A stretch of 27,351 nt of DNA from JAEUMD01 sp964559355 (GTDB lineage Bacteria > Pseudomonadota > Alphaproteobacteria > Rhizobiales > Hyphomicrobiaceae). Below the pieces are notes generated by a model, which had not been told where the DNA came from, made no database searches, and saw nothing but the letters and a program-made list of their open reading frames with translations. Location of the stretch: contig CAZLHQ010000029.1 in the NCBI GenBank assembly GCA_964559355.1, forward strand, positions 1 through 27,351, written 5' to 3'. This document shows positions 1 through 8,142 of this stretch, piece after piece. Made by a program: the position numbers and the translations under genes. Each line of letters opens with the position of its first letter. Position 1 is the stretch's first letter.

Positions 1-747
1 GGCACCGGCGACGTGCAGCTGACGATGGCGCAACAGGTGCCGATGACAGGCGCGGTGATCGTCTCGACGCCGCAGGATCTGGCGTTGATCGACGCACGCA
101 AGGGCCTCAACATGTTCCGCAAGGTCGATGTGCCGGTGCTCGGCATCATCGAGAACATGAGCTATTTCATCGCGCCTGATACGGGTAAGCGTTACGATAT
201 CTTTGGTCATGGCGGTGCCGAGCGCGAGGCGGAGAAGCTTGGCCTCACATTCCTCGGCGGCGTGCCTCTGCATATGGATATCCGCGAGCTTTCCGATGCC
301 GGTACGCCGGTGACGGCGCTGCGTCCCGACAGCACGGAAGCTGCAATTTTCCGCGAGCTGGCGAGCAAGGTTTGGGAGGAAGTCGCCAAGACCAAGGGTG
401 TCGAGGCGCCGGTGATGAAGGTGTCGCCCGATCGCGATAGCCTCAAGGTCACTTTCACGGATGGCTATTCCTACGACCTTCCCGCGGAGATGCTGCGCGT
501 GTTGAGCCCGTCGGCCGAAGTGCAGGGGCACTCCGCCGAGCAGCGGGTGACGGTTCCTGGCAAGCGCAACGTCAAGATCAAGGAGCTGAAGCCGGTCGGC
601 AAGTATGCCGCCAAGATCGTGTTCGACGACGGGCACGATACCGGCCTCTACTCGTGGTCGTATTTGATGGAGCTTGGCCAGCACAAGGATGCCAAGTGGA
701 AGGGCTATCTGGAAGAGCTGGCATCCAAGGGCTTGGGCCGCGGCTGA
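1..747 (+). CDS. mrp: Mrp/ApbC-family P-loop ATPase with C-terminal DUF971, 5' end missing
   Basis: Only the 3' part is present. The frame is open from base 1 and begins with GTGDVQLT, the sequence that follows the nucleotide-binding half of Mrp/NBP35/ApbC ATPases, so the true start lies upstream. This family loads or carries Fe-S clusters in the cytoplasm. Seen next are the PQDLALIDARKG and ENMSYF segments and IFGHGGA, then a C-terminal domain from about residue 135 of the visible part that looks like DUF971 (GBBH-like N domain); this fusion is known in proteobacteria. The CPxC motif that normally follows ENMSYF and holds the bridging cluster is absent; the residues there read IAPDTGKRYDIFG. 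The gene ends 78 bp before a strong terminator. The family call is very secure; Fe-S scaffold activity is not. Confidence 0.93.
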   Translation, partial: GTGDVQLTMAQQVPMTGAVIVSTPQDLALIDARKGLNMFRKVDVPVLGIIENMSYFIAPDTGKRYDIFGHGGAEREAEKLGLTFLGGVPLHMDIRELSDAGTPVTALRPDSTEAAIFRELASKVWEEVAKTKGVEAPVMKVSPDRDSLKVTFTDGYSYDLPAEMLRVLSPSAEVQGHSAEQRVTVPGKRNVKIKELKPVGKYAAKIVFDDGHDTGLYSWSYLMELGQHKDAKWKGYLEELASKGLGRG

Positions 748-824
748 TGCGGCAACGCCATCGCCATCGCGTCTCACACGTTGAATGAACGCGGCAGCGA
801 TCGTTTGATCGGGTTGAAGATCAA

Positions 825-860
825 GGGTGGGAGACGTGCGCTCCCGCCCTTCCTTTTTTG
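825..860 (+). terminator. Rho-independent terminator after the mrp-like gene
   Basis: A 9-bp stem (825-833 with 841-849, one T-G wobble) encloses a 7-nt loop and is followed by a T-rich run (850-859). It lies 78 bp after the mrp-like stop codon. The remainder of 748-1018 shows no gene; it holds only a 7-bp inverted repeat at 973-979/986-992 without a T-run. Confidence 0.8.
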
Positions 861-1018
861 CCGGCATGCATGGCGATGCTTGGTTTTAGGGCAGGCCCGA
901 TCTTGATGGAATCACTCGAGCCCTGGTGGCCTGCTCTATACCCTTGTTTGAGAGTCTGATTCACGCCCTCAATGGAACCGGAAGTGGTTCCATCTCAGTC
1001 GATCAGGCTCTCGGCCCC

Positions 1019-1984
1019 TCACTCGATCAAATGTTCGGCCTCCGGCTCGACCTCGCGCCTGATCCATGTGCTTTCCGATCGGACGACCTCGTGTGCGGCC
1101 CACAGCGAGAATGTCTGGCGCGAGCAATGTCCGCTCTCGTTGCGGTCGCGTCCGGCCACCACGCGCCAGATGACGTCACCATTCTGCGAGCCGGTGGCGG
1201 TATCGATGATGCGGCGAACCGACCAGTCCTCTCCGAATGCACCGTTTGAGTAGTAGGCGCCAAGGCGGATGTCCTCGGGCTTCAAATGGCGATTGGCCGC
1301 GGCCGAACGGGTCAATTCACGCAAGCGCTCAAATTCATCCTCGCGGATGTCGACAAACGTGCCGATGCTTTCGAGGGCGGCGACGAAATCGGCGTGGCTC
1401 GTTTGCGGGCGTGAGGGGGGCTGCGCGGCTGGCGTTGCGCGACGGCCCCAGCCGGCTGGATAGCGCCGCCACGCGAACGCAGCGTTGATAAGTACGGCGG
1501 CCAGCACCAGTATGGTAGTGTTGATCATCACTGGCGTCACAACGAACTGATAGCCGAGCGCATGTACCTGTGGGCCGCCGATGACGGCGGTCAGCGCCGT
1601 GGCGCCACCGGGTGGATGTATGGCTCTGAGATAGTGCATGGTGCCGATCGCGGTGCCGACGGCGACGGATGCCGCCAGCATTGGATCGGCGATGAACTTG
1701 GCGCATGTGACGCCGATGATGGCTGAGACGAAGTGGCCGACGAACACCGCCCACGGCTGTGAGAGTGCACCGTGCGGTACAGCAAACAACAGCACCGCCG
1801 AGGCGCCCATCGAGGCAACCAGGATAGCAGCGCCGATCTCGCCAAGGAAATCGTGCTCGAGCAGGAACACGATATAGATCGCCACAAATCCGCCAATGGC
1901 GGAGATCGCGCGTTCCAAATGGCCGACCGGGGCGATCTCGATGCCCAGCAGGCGCTTCAGCTCAAGAGAAATTCTAGCGGGCAT
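1019..1984 (-). CDS. HPP-family integral membrane protein with C-terminal soluble domain
   Basis: The 321-residue product has about four hydrophobic segments in its first 180 residues, including YIVFLLEHDF, AILVASMGASAVLLFAV, HFVSAIIGVTCAKFI and a segment around ILVLAAVLINAAFAW. The family signature AIHPPGGATAL sits between segments at about residues 120-130. HPP (PF04982) proteins are membrane proteins; a cyanobacterial member is reported to transport nitrite, which is the only functional lead. After residue 185 comes a proline-rich linker and about 130 soluble residues that I do not recognise. The gene starts 47 bp after the reductase gene and is probably co-transcribed. No clear Shine-Dalgarno is visible before the ATG at 1984. 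Substrate unknown. Confidence 0.85.
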   Translation of the reverse strand: MPARISLELKRLLGIEIAPVGHLERAISAIGGFVAIYIVFLLEHDFLGEIGAAILVASMGASAVLLFAVPHGALSQPWAVFVGHFVSAIIGVTCAKFIADPMLAASVAVGTAIGTMHYLRAIHPPGGATALTAVIGGPQVHALGYQFVVTPVMINTTILVLAAVLINAAFAWRRYPAGWGRRATPAAQPPSRPQTSHADFVAALESIGTFVDIREDEFERLRELTRSAAANRHLKPEDIRLGAYYSNGAFGEDWSVRRIIDTATGSQNGDVIWRVVAGRDRNESGHCSRQTFSLWAAHEVVRSESTWIRREVEPEAEHLIE

Positions 1985-2031
1985 GGAGATTTTGCAGGCT
2001 CAATTTTCGAGGAAGCGGACACGATTGCGGT

Positions 2032-3486
2032 TCATGCGATGGTCTCGGCCTTGAACTGCAATTCGGGCAGGCCCGCTGCAAGACAATGGTGGCGAGCCGC
2101 GCTGATGAATTCGGCATCGCCTGCGGCGTAGACGTCGTGCCCGGAGAGGCTCGGCGCTTCCCGTGACAGTGCCGACAACAATGCCTGCCGGTCGTCGCTG
2201 GCGTCGAGCGCTGTGTAGCGGAAGTTTTCAAGCGCGCTGGCATAGGACTTCAACAGGTTTTCCTGATAGAGCCCTTCATCGTTCGCCAGCCTGTACAACG
2301 CAATCGACGGCGCATGATCGAGCGAGAGAGCATGCTGCAGGATGCTCTTGATCTGGCCGAAGCCCGCGCCTTGCGCCAGCAGCACCAGCGGCCGCTCTGA
2401 ATCGTCGTCGAGGACGAAGCTGCCGAATGGGCCGTGCACCGTAATCTCGGCATTGACCTTGAGCGTGCTGAACGGCTGCATGGCTTCCTTCGATGGCTCC
2501 TCGCACAGCACATGCACCTCGATCCGGCGCTCATCGCATGGGCAGCTTGCCGCAGGCACCCGCCTACTCTTGCCATCGACCATGATTTCAAGCCACTGCC
2601 CGGCGAAGTAGCGCAGACGCTCGGCGCGCGAGGTGATGAGATGCAGCGCGATGCGATTGCCGCCCAGCGGCTCGACCGCGCGCACACGGGCGCGGATGGT
2701 CTGCTCCGGCAATTCGGTTACGCCGACAAACGGCACCTCGATCGAAACGTCGCCGACGGCGGTATAGCTGCAAGCCAGCATGTAGCCTTGTTGGCGTTCG
2801 GCTGCGCTCAACGGAAAATCGTGCGGGTGAACCTTGAGCACCTCGCCGGAGACGGCGCGGCACTTGCAGTCCCCGCATGTGCCGTTGCTGCAGCCATAAG
2901 GCATGGCCAGCCCGGCTCTGAGACCCGCTTCGAGAAACGATTCGTCGCCTAGAATTTCGAATGTCTGCCCCTTCGGCAGCAGCGTCACCTGAGCGCTCAA
3001 CACCCGCATGATGCGTTCCCTGGCCAGTAATTCTTCCCATCGCCGGCGCTCGACCGAGGATGATGCAAGTTCGTCGTTCAGCCACTGCTGCAGCTCGTCG
3101 GCGAACGGCCGGGTGGCTGCTCCGCGCTCGACGGCGTCGTTGAGCTTCTCGCCAATCCAACCGATGACACGCTCGAAATGCAACATCTTGCCTTGTGCAG
3201 TTGCATAATCACGCCCGAGAACCTGCAAGCGCTCGTGCAGCACGCTGGCATCGGGCAATTCCAACCGGGCCGGCGCTTTCGCAACGGCGTTCACCTTGAT
3301 TTCCTCGACACGCCTGATCTCGGACTCGTCGTTCAGCTGAACATTCGGGAAATGGCGCAGCACTTCCTCCAGGTCGACATGACCATCGAAGGTGGCGAGT
3401 TCGCCGCTCTGCGCCATGCGCTGCAACACCGAGCGCGGTTGGCCGACCAGTCGAGCGAGGCGGCTCAGGGGAATGAATTGCGGCAT
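2032..3486 (-). CDS. 2Fe-2S ferredoxin / FAD / NAD(P) oxidoreductase with N-terminal HTH-like extension
   Basis: The 484-residue protein has the layout of a flavin-dependent ferredoxin reductase of the phenol hydroxylase or CDP-6-deoxyglucose reductase type. Residues 1-45 resemble a small MerR/excisionase-like helix-turn-helix (IPLSRLARLVGQPRSVLQ), then a helical linker runs to about 160. Residues 165-255 form the ferredoxin domain with C199-x4-C204-x2-C207 and C239 as likely 2Fe-2S ligands. An FAD-binding barrel follows (RVPAASCP at the place of the usual RxYS motif, so atypical), then a nucleotide-binding domain with GAGFGQIKSIL. It probably moves electrons between NAD(P)H and an unknown partner in the cytoplasm. 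It lies between the DsrC-like and HPP genes on the same strand. The start is supported by AAAGG about 9 nt upstream. Confidence 0.88.
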   Translation of the reverse strand: MPQFIPLSRLARLVGQPRSVLQRMAQSGELATFDGHVDLEEVLRHFPNVQLNDESEIRRVEEIKVNAVAKAPARLELPDASVLHERLQVLGRDYATAQGKMLHFERVIGWIGEKLNDAVERGAATRPFADELQQWLNDELASSSVERRRWEELLARERIMRVLSAQVTLLPKGQTFEILGDESFLEAGLRAGLAMPYGCSNGTCGDCKCRAVSGEVLKVHPHDFPLSAAERQQGYMLACSYTAVGDVSIEVPFVGVTELPEQTIRARVRAVEPLGGNRIALHLITSRAERLRYFAGQWLEIMVDGKSRRVPAASCPCDERRIEVHVLCEEPSKEAMQPFSTLKVNAEITVHGPFGSFVLDDDSERPLVLLAQGAGFGQIKSILQHALSLDHAPSIALYRLANDEGLYQENLLKSYASALENFRYTALDASDDRQALLSALSREAPSLSGHDVYAAGDAEFISAARHHCLAAGLPELQFKAETIA

Positions 3487-3674
3487 GGACTGCCGACCTT
3501 TTACTGGAGGTTGCTTGCCGGACGACGGTGCCTGGAGTTGCCGCGCGCGAAACGCTTGGTCGAGCAGCGACGCAAGGCAAAACGTCGATCACTCCTGGCG
3601 ACATTTGTCATGGCGGCTGTCACGACCGATTTCGCATCGGCAACGACAGCCCGCCGCACCCAAATCGCCAAGGG

Positions 3675-4055
3675 TCAGAGCGATGTCCCGAACGAGGGGT
3701 CCTTGGAGTCGTGCGGTACGGGCACACCGGCCAGCCGCGACCCCTGCGCCACCGGACCACCGGGAAATAGCTGATACAGGGCCTTTGCGCCGCCTTCGGC
3801 CGCGAAGGCTTCATCCAGCAGCGCGGCAAGCGCGCGTGCATGCGAGGCCGGTCCTTTTTCGACGTAGGTCTTTTGCAGGAACTCGATCACCTTCCAATGC
3901 GCGTCGGTCAGCGTTATTCCCTCCTTGGCCGCTGCGGCGCTGGCGGCTTGCTTGGACCACGCCTTGATCTCCTCGGCGCGCATCGCTTCGTCGATGTCGG
4001 CGCCTGCCTCGGCCGCTGCCATAGCCTTGTTGATGTCGACGTCGGTATTAGGCAT
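3675..4055 (-). CDS. DsrC/TusE-family protein lacking all cysteines (RspA-like)
   Basis: This 126-residue protein matches the DsrC/TusE/DsvC fold family: EGITLTDAHWKVIEFLQKTY, then ALYQLFPGGPVAQGSRLAGVP. DsrC and TusE carry sulfur as a persulfide on a penultimate cysteine, and DsrC has a second cysteine in the C-terminal arm. Here the arm ends KDPSFGTSL and the whole protein contains no cysteine, so it cannot carry sulfur in the known way. Members without either cysteine have been grouped as RspA (regulatory sulfur-related proteins). The first 30 residues form an Ala/Glu/Asp-rich extension. The start has an excellent Shine-Dalgarno, GGGAGGA, about 7 nt before ATG at 4055. The 188 bp after its stop hold no gene. 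Confidence 0.85.
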   Translation of the reverse strand: MPNTDVDINKAMAAAEAGADIDEAMRAEEIKAWSKQAASAAAAKEGITLTDAHWKVIEFLQKTYVEKGPASHARALAALLDEAFAAEGGAKALYQLFPGGPVAQGSRLAGVPVPHDSKDPSFGTSL

Positions 4056-4180
4056 GAAGGTTCCTCCCGTCTTTACGTCTGTCAGTTCTTGTCTGCTTGA
4101 AAGCTTTCCCGGTCAGGCTTCTTTGCAGGCGAGCCTGTTCCGGCAAAAGCTGGTGATGATGAACCGCACACGCTGGGCGA

Positions 4181-4471
4181 TCACCGCCGCAGCGGGATAC
4201 CGCGGCACTGCTCGAACCAGTCGTCGGGTATGTCTGTATACTCCGGCGTTTCGATCTCGACATTGCCGCTGGTCAAGCCAAGGCGATCTTGTAGATACGG
4301 CGAGAGGCCGCCCACGAACTGGCGCAGATTGCCGCAGATGTCGCAAAGAATGTAGACGCGGCCATCGATGCGGCGCGGCCGCCAGCCTCGTGGTAGTGCA
4401 TCTTTGAGCAGCGTTGGACCGGAGACTTGGATTTCGTACTCGCTCTGGCAGGCCTCGCAGCAAATCTTCAT
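4181..4471 (-). CDS. Small zinc-ribbon-like protein, paralogue of the upstream gene
   Basis: A 96-residue soluble protein of unknown function. It has C4, C5 and C8 near the N terminus and a C43-x2-C46 pair in LCDICG, so a metal-binding ribbon is likely. The segment LPRGW...IDGRVYILCDICG then L.QF.GGLSPYLQDRLGL closely parallels its neighbour at 4513-4791, which indicates tandem duplication. It starts 41 bp after that gene ends and has GAGG about 7 nt before ATG at 4471. The shared strand and spacing suggest co-transcription with the DsrC-like and reductase genes. Real gene: likely. Function: unknown. Confidence 0.7.
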   Translation of the reverse strand: MKICCEACQSEYEIQVSGPTLLKDALPRGWRPRRIDGRVYILCDICGNLRQFVGGLSPYLQDRLGLTSGNVEIETPEYTDIPDDWFEQCRGIPLRR

Positions 4472-4512
4472 CGGTGCCTCGCAAGAGTGATCATATCCAG
4501 ACGGTCACGGCC

Positions 4513-4791
4513 TCAGCGCCTGACGCGGGTGCGATGCAGGCCGCTGCCGGCCTCGTCGTCGAACCGGCATTGGGCATCATCCGGCAGGCCGAGGCACTGC
4601 TGCAGATATGTAGAGATACCGCCACGGAAATGCCGGATGCTACCGCAGCAATCGCACAAGGTGAAAGTGCGGCCGTTGATCTGGCGGATCACCCAGCCCG
4701 CAGGCAGGCCGGTATCGGCCATCGCTGGTGCGTTGGGCGGATAGGGCGGCAGTTTGCAGGCATCACAAATCGTGGCGGCCGTCTCGGTCAT
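4513..4791 (-). CDS. Small zinc-ribbon-like protein, first gene of the group
   Basis: A 92-residue protein with C9-x2-C12 and C46-x2-C49 (LCDCCG), probably binding one zinc. It shares the block LPAGW...INGRTFTLCDCCG then GGISTYLQQCLGL with the following gene at 4181-4471, so the two are paralogues. The frame stays open to 4911, but the ATG at 4791 is preferred: it has GGAG about 7 nt upstream, and the paralogue also begins just before its first cysteine pair. It would be the promoter-proximal gene of the minus-strand group; its upstream region (4792-5059) is shared with the divergent ABC-F gene. No function can be assigned. Confidence 0.65.
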   Translation of the reverse strand: MTETAATICDACKLPPYPPNAPAMADTGLPAGWVIRQINGRTFTLCDCCGSIRHFRGGISTYLQQCLGLPDDAQCRFDDEAGSGLHRTRVRR

Positions 4792-5059
4792 CGCTATCTC
4801 CGCATCGGCTACCAGAGAACCCTGCGGACGGCAGGCCAGCCATGGACTGGTCGCAAGTTCTTCGTCTAATAGCCAATAGACAGTATCGCGCCACAGATCG
4901 GGCACTGGCAAGGTCCATGGGACCGCATGTCACCGCCCGGCGGTCACGATCGCGGGGTGCTCCTGTCGCGCGTCAGATTGTTTCCCTCCTGCCACCAGCT
5001 GTTCTAGAAGGAGCGCGGGCCGCATCCCGCATCGCCCCCCTGGAGTGTTGGACGAGATC

Positions 5060-6886
5060 ATGGCCGCGCCGCTCATCACCTTGCAGGCAATCCGCCTTAC
5101 GTTCGGTGGTACGCCACTGCTGACGGCGGCAGACCTCAACGTGGTGCCGGGGGACCGCATCGCGCTGGTCGGTCGCAACGGCTCGGGCAAATCGACGCTG
5201 CTGAAGATTGCTGCGGGCCTGGTCAGGGCCGATCAGGGCGAGCGCTTCGTGCATCCGGGTGCAGTCGTGCGGTATCTGGCGCAGGAAGTCGGTTTCTCCG
5301 GGTATGAGACGACGCTGGACTTTGTCGAGGCCGGATTGAAGCCCACCGACGATCCCTACAAGGCGCGCTACGCGTTGATGGAGCTTGGCCTTACGGGTGA
5401 CGAAAGGGTGGAGCGGCTATCAGGCGGGGAAGCGCGGCGCGCGGCGTTGGCGCAGGCGATCGCGGGCGAGCCCGATGTGCTGTTGCTCGACGAGCCGACC
5501 AACCATCTCGATCTGCCGGCCATCGAATGGCTGGAGCGCACGTTGGCCGCTTCGAAGTCGGCAATCCTGCTGATCAGCCACGACCGCCGCTTTCTCGAGA
5601 CCCTGTCGCGCACGACGGTGTGGCTCGATCGCGGCGTGACCAAGCGCATGGAGGCGGGCTTTGCCGGCTTCGAGACGTGGCGCGACGAGCAGATCGCGCA
5701 GGAAGAGCTCGAAGCTCACAAACTCGATCGCAAGATTGCGCGCGAGGAAAAATGGATGCATGGCGGCGTCACTGCGCGGCGCAAGCGCAATGTTCGCCGT
5801 GTGCGCGAATTGGCCGAGCTGCGCCAGCAGCGCAGCGAGCGGCGCCGCGTCGAAGGCAATGTGCGCCTCGAGGCGTCGGAAGGACAGACGTCGGGCAAGC
5901 TCGTTATCGAAGCGGTGGGGCTCGTCAAGGCATTCCCCGAGCGCGTCGTCGTCGACAACTTTTCGACGCGCATCATGCGAGGCGACCGGGTCGGTCTGAT
6001 CGGACCCAACGGTGCCGGCAAGACCACGCTGTTACAGATGTTGACGGGGAAATTGGCTCCCGACAGCGGCTCCGTGCGGCTCGGCACTGGTCTCGAGATG
6101 GTGGTGCTCGACCAGAAGCGCGACGATCTCGATCCGGAATGGACGGTGGCCGAGGCCCTGACGCGCGGCCGCGGCGATCAGGTGATCGTCAATGGCAAGC
6201 CGCGCCACGTCGCCAGCTACATGAAGGATTTTCTGTTTCTGCCCGAGCAGACGCGCTCGCCGGTGTCGGTGCTCTCGGGTGGCGAGCGGGCGCGGCTGTT
6301 GCTGGCGCTGGCGCTGGCGCTGCCGTCCAATCTGCTGGTGCTGGACGAGCCGACCAACGATCTCGATCTGGAGACGCTCGATCTCCTGCAGGAGCTGTTG
6401 TCGGACTACGAAGGCACGGTGCTGTTGGTCAGCCATGATCGCGATTTTCTCGACCGCGTCGTCACCAGCACGATCGCATCGGAGGGAGACGGGCGCTGGC
6501 TCGAATACGCGGGCGGCTATAGCGATATGCTGGCACAGCGGCGTGGCCGTCCGGAACCGGCGGCAATGCGCGAGCAACGACGCGACCCCGGCCAGCCGAA
6601 TGATCGATTACAAGCGGCTGCAAAGCCTGCCGAGCCTGCCAAGCGCAAGTTGTCATTCAAAGAGAAGCACGCCCTGGAGACGTTGCCGGGCGACATGGCG
6701 AAACTCGAAGCTGAGATCGCCGCGCTCGAGCTAAAGATCGCCGATCCATCGCTGTTCAAGGTGAAGCCGGACGAGTTTGCCAAGGCAACGGCGCGGCTTG
6801 CTGTTGCGCAGGCGGAACTCGCCGCAGCCGAGACCTATTGGCTGGAGCTGGAATTGCTGCGCGAGGATTTGGAGCAACGCGCCTGA
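5060..6886 (+). CDS. uup: ABC-F family ATPase, Uup-like
   Basis: A 608-residue soluble protein with two ABC ATPase domains and no membrane segments. Domain 1 has Walker A GRNGSGKST (about residues 38-46), signature LSGGEARRAAL and Walker B LLLDEPTNHLD. A charged linker follows, then domain 2 with GPNGAGKTTLL (about 315), LSGGERARLLLA and LLVLDEPTNDLD. The last 80 residues are Lys/Glu/Ala-rich and predicted to form a coiled coil, as in Uup. ABC-F proteins act on ribosomes, and Uup also affects transposon excision and DNA junctions. The ATG at 5060 is preferred over GTG at 5045 because the protein then begins directly at the first ABC strand. It ends 183 bp before a terminator. Confidence 0.92.
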   Translation: MAAPLITLQAIRLTFGGTPLLTAADLNVVPGDRIALVGRNGSGKSTLLKIAAGLVRADQGERFVHPGAVVRYLAQEVGFSGYETTLDFVEAGLKPTDDPYKARYALMELGLTGDERVERLSGGEARRAALAQAIAGEPDVLLLDEPTNHLDLPAIEWLERTLAASKSAILLISHDRRFLETLSRTTVWLDRGVTKRMEAGFAGFETWRDEQIAQEELEAHKLDRKIAREEKWMHGGVTARRKRNVRRVRELAELRQQRSERRRVEGNVRLEASEGQTSGKLVIEAVGLVKAFPERVVVDNFSTRIMRGDRVGLIGPNGAGKTTLLQMLTGKLAPDSGSVRLGTGLEMVVLDQKRDDLDPEWTVAEALTRGRGDQVIVNGKPRHVASYMKDFLFLPEQTRSPVSVLSGGERARLLLALALALPSNLLVLDEPTNDLDLETLDLLQELLSDYEGTVLLVSHDRDFLDRVVTSTIASEGDGRWLEYAGGYSDMLAQRRGRPEPAAMREQRRDPGQPNDRLQAAAKPAEPAKRKLSFKEKHALETLPGDMAKLEAEIAALELKIADPSLFKVKPDEFAKATARLAVAQAELAAAETYWLELELLREDLEQRA

Positions 6887-7069
6887 TGGCGCGCCGGTGC
6901 TTCATTCAAGATGTGCGCGCGCCATAAGAGCCGCCTGCGCGCCCGCTCCCCACCGCGTGAATGCCAGATGAATATGCCGTTCAGGCTGCCGACATCAGCG
7001 GCATGGCTACATGCGCGTGCCTACTCCTGATCCCGGCGCCGCTTCCCCCCGCGGTCAGCCGGTTCTAGA

Positions 7070-7106
7070 GGGCGCAGCCCGGGGAGGGACTGCGCCCTTC
7101 TTCTTT
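7070..7106 (+). terminator. Rho-independent terminator downstream of the ABC-F gene
   Basis: A perfect 8-bp stem, GGGCGCAG (7070-7077) with CTGCGCCC (7090-7097), is followed by TTCTTCTTTT. It lies in the 544-bp gap between the ABC-F gene and the SnoaL-like gene. The rest of that gap (6887-7069 and 7107-7430) shows nothing else I can support. Confidence 0.85.
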
Positions 7107-7430
7107 TGCGGGTGCGGCTGCTGCTCTGGTAACGCGATGCTCGGCTGATTTCGAAGCTGCGTGCTTGCCAAGGTCGGTTTCGATCTCGCTCTCGCTCCGG
7201 ACGACACAGTTGGTCGCGTGCATCGTAACGGATGACCCGAAGCGGACGCCGGCGCTGTTGAACGAACCTTGCGCTTCATCCGCCGGGACAGATGTCGCGA
7301 TTGCCGGATCCTCTCACCTAAAAGTGACTTGCCTCGCCATACTCGCGGGTTCTCGGCGATGGCGGGCAAGGCATCCGCGGCGTAGGCTCGCGACGTTGCA
7401 GATGGTGCCTCAACCCCCTGGGAGGGTACA

Positions 7431-7886
7431 ATGAAAAATTCGATCGCAACCCTAGCTCTTATGTTGACCATGATCGACCCGGCTGCAGCTGACGAAAAAG
7501 CCGATGTCATCGGCGCCATGAACGCCTGGAAGGAAAATCTTGCCGCCGCATGTAGTGGTGGAGGAGCCGGAAAGATTTTGCCCCTTTATGCAGAGGAGGG
7601 CGTGTTGTGGGGCACAATCTCCCCCACGATTCGCGATGATCGGGCCGAACTCGAAGATTACTTCGTCAATGCCTGCAAGAAGCTGCCCAAGCTCACTGTC
7701 GAGTTCAAGGATCCCCTGATCCGGGTCTACGGTGGCGATACGGCGATCAATAGCGGTTACTACACGTTCAGCTATGAAAAGGATGGGCAGCCAACGCAGC
7801 TTCCCGCGCGCTATAGTTTCACGCTCGTGAAGCGCGACGGCAAATGGTTGATCGTCGATCACCATTCCTCGACGATGCCAAAGTGA
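7431..7886 (+). CDS. Secreted SnoaL-like (DUF4440/SgcJ-type) protein
   Basis: A 151-residue protein with an N-terminal signal peptide: Lys3, a hydrophobic core (IATLALMLTMI) and a likely cleavage site after PAAA at about residue 20. The mature part has the cone-fold pattern of SnoaL/DUF4440 proteins: an early helix with WKENLAAACSGGG, then LPLYAEEGVLWGTISP, RVYGGDTAINSGYYTFSY and KRDGKWLIVDHHSSTMPK. Members are ligand-binding or weakly catalytic and mostly of unknown role; this one is probably periplasmic. GGGAGGG about 5 nt before the ATG supports the start. It appears monocistronic and faces a convergent gene. Confidence 0.82.
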   Translation: MKNSIATLALMLTMIDPAAADEKADVIGAMNAWKENLAAACSGGGAGKILPLYAEEGVLWGTISPTIRDDRAELEDYFVNACKKLPKLTVEFKDPLIRVYGGDTAINSGYYTFSYEKDGQPTQLPARYSFTLVKRDGKWLIVDHHSSTMPK

Positions 7887-7897
7887 GGCTTGCTTGC

Positions 7898-7957
7898 GGG
7901 CGCACGGATCCGGCGAAATGCTGGTCTTCCAGGTCGTGCGCCCGGCCTTGTGTCTTT
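7898..7957 (+). terminator. Possible long-loop terminator after the SnoaL-like gene
   Basis: A perfect 9-bp inverted repeat, GGGCGCACG (7898-7906) and CGTGCGCCC (7935-7943), begins 12 bp after the stop codon and is followed by a weak T-rich stretch. The 28-nt loop makes it a less typical terminator. Further right in this convergent gap is a run of ten G residues at 8035-8044. Confidence 0.5.
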
Positions 7958-8142
7958 GGCGGCGGCCCGATTGCCGCGCGCAATCCAAGTATGGGGCGCG
8001 AAGGCGGCACCTGAGCCGAAGCAGGAGGCCGTCAGGGGGGGGGGCGGGTTGCAGTTAGTCCCGGTTTCTGGTTTTGCCCCATATTGGCGAATCGGCCGAT
8101 CGGCGAGATTGCCGTCACGTCCGCTGCGCGCTGGCTGCGCCG

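Noticed and set aside
973..992. 7-bp inverted repeat considered as terminator for the HPP gene
   Set aside because: No T-run follows on either strand.
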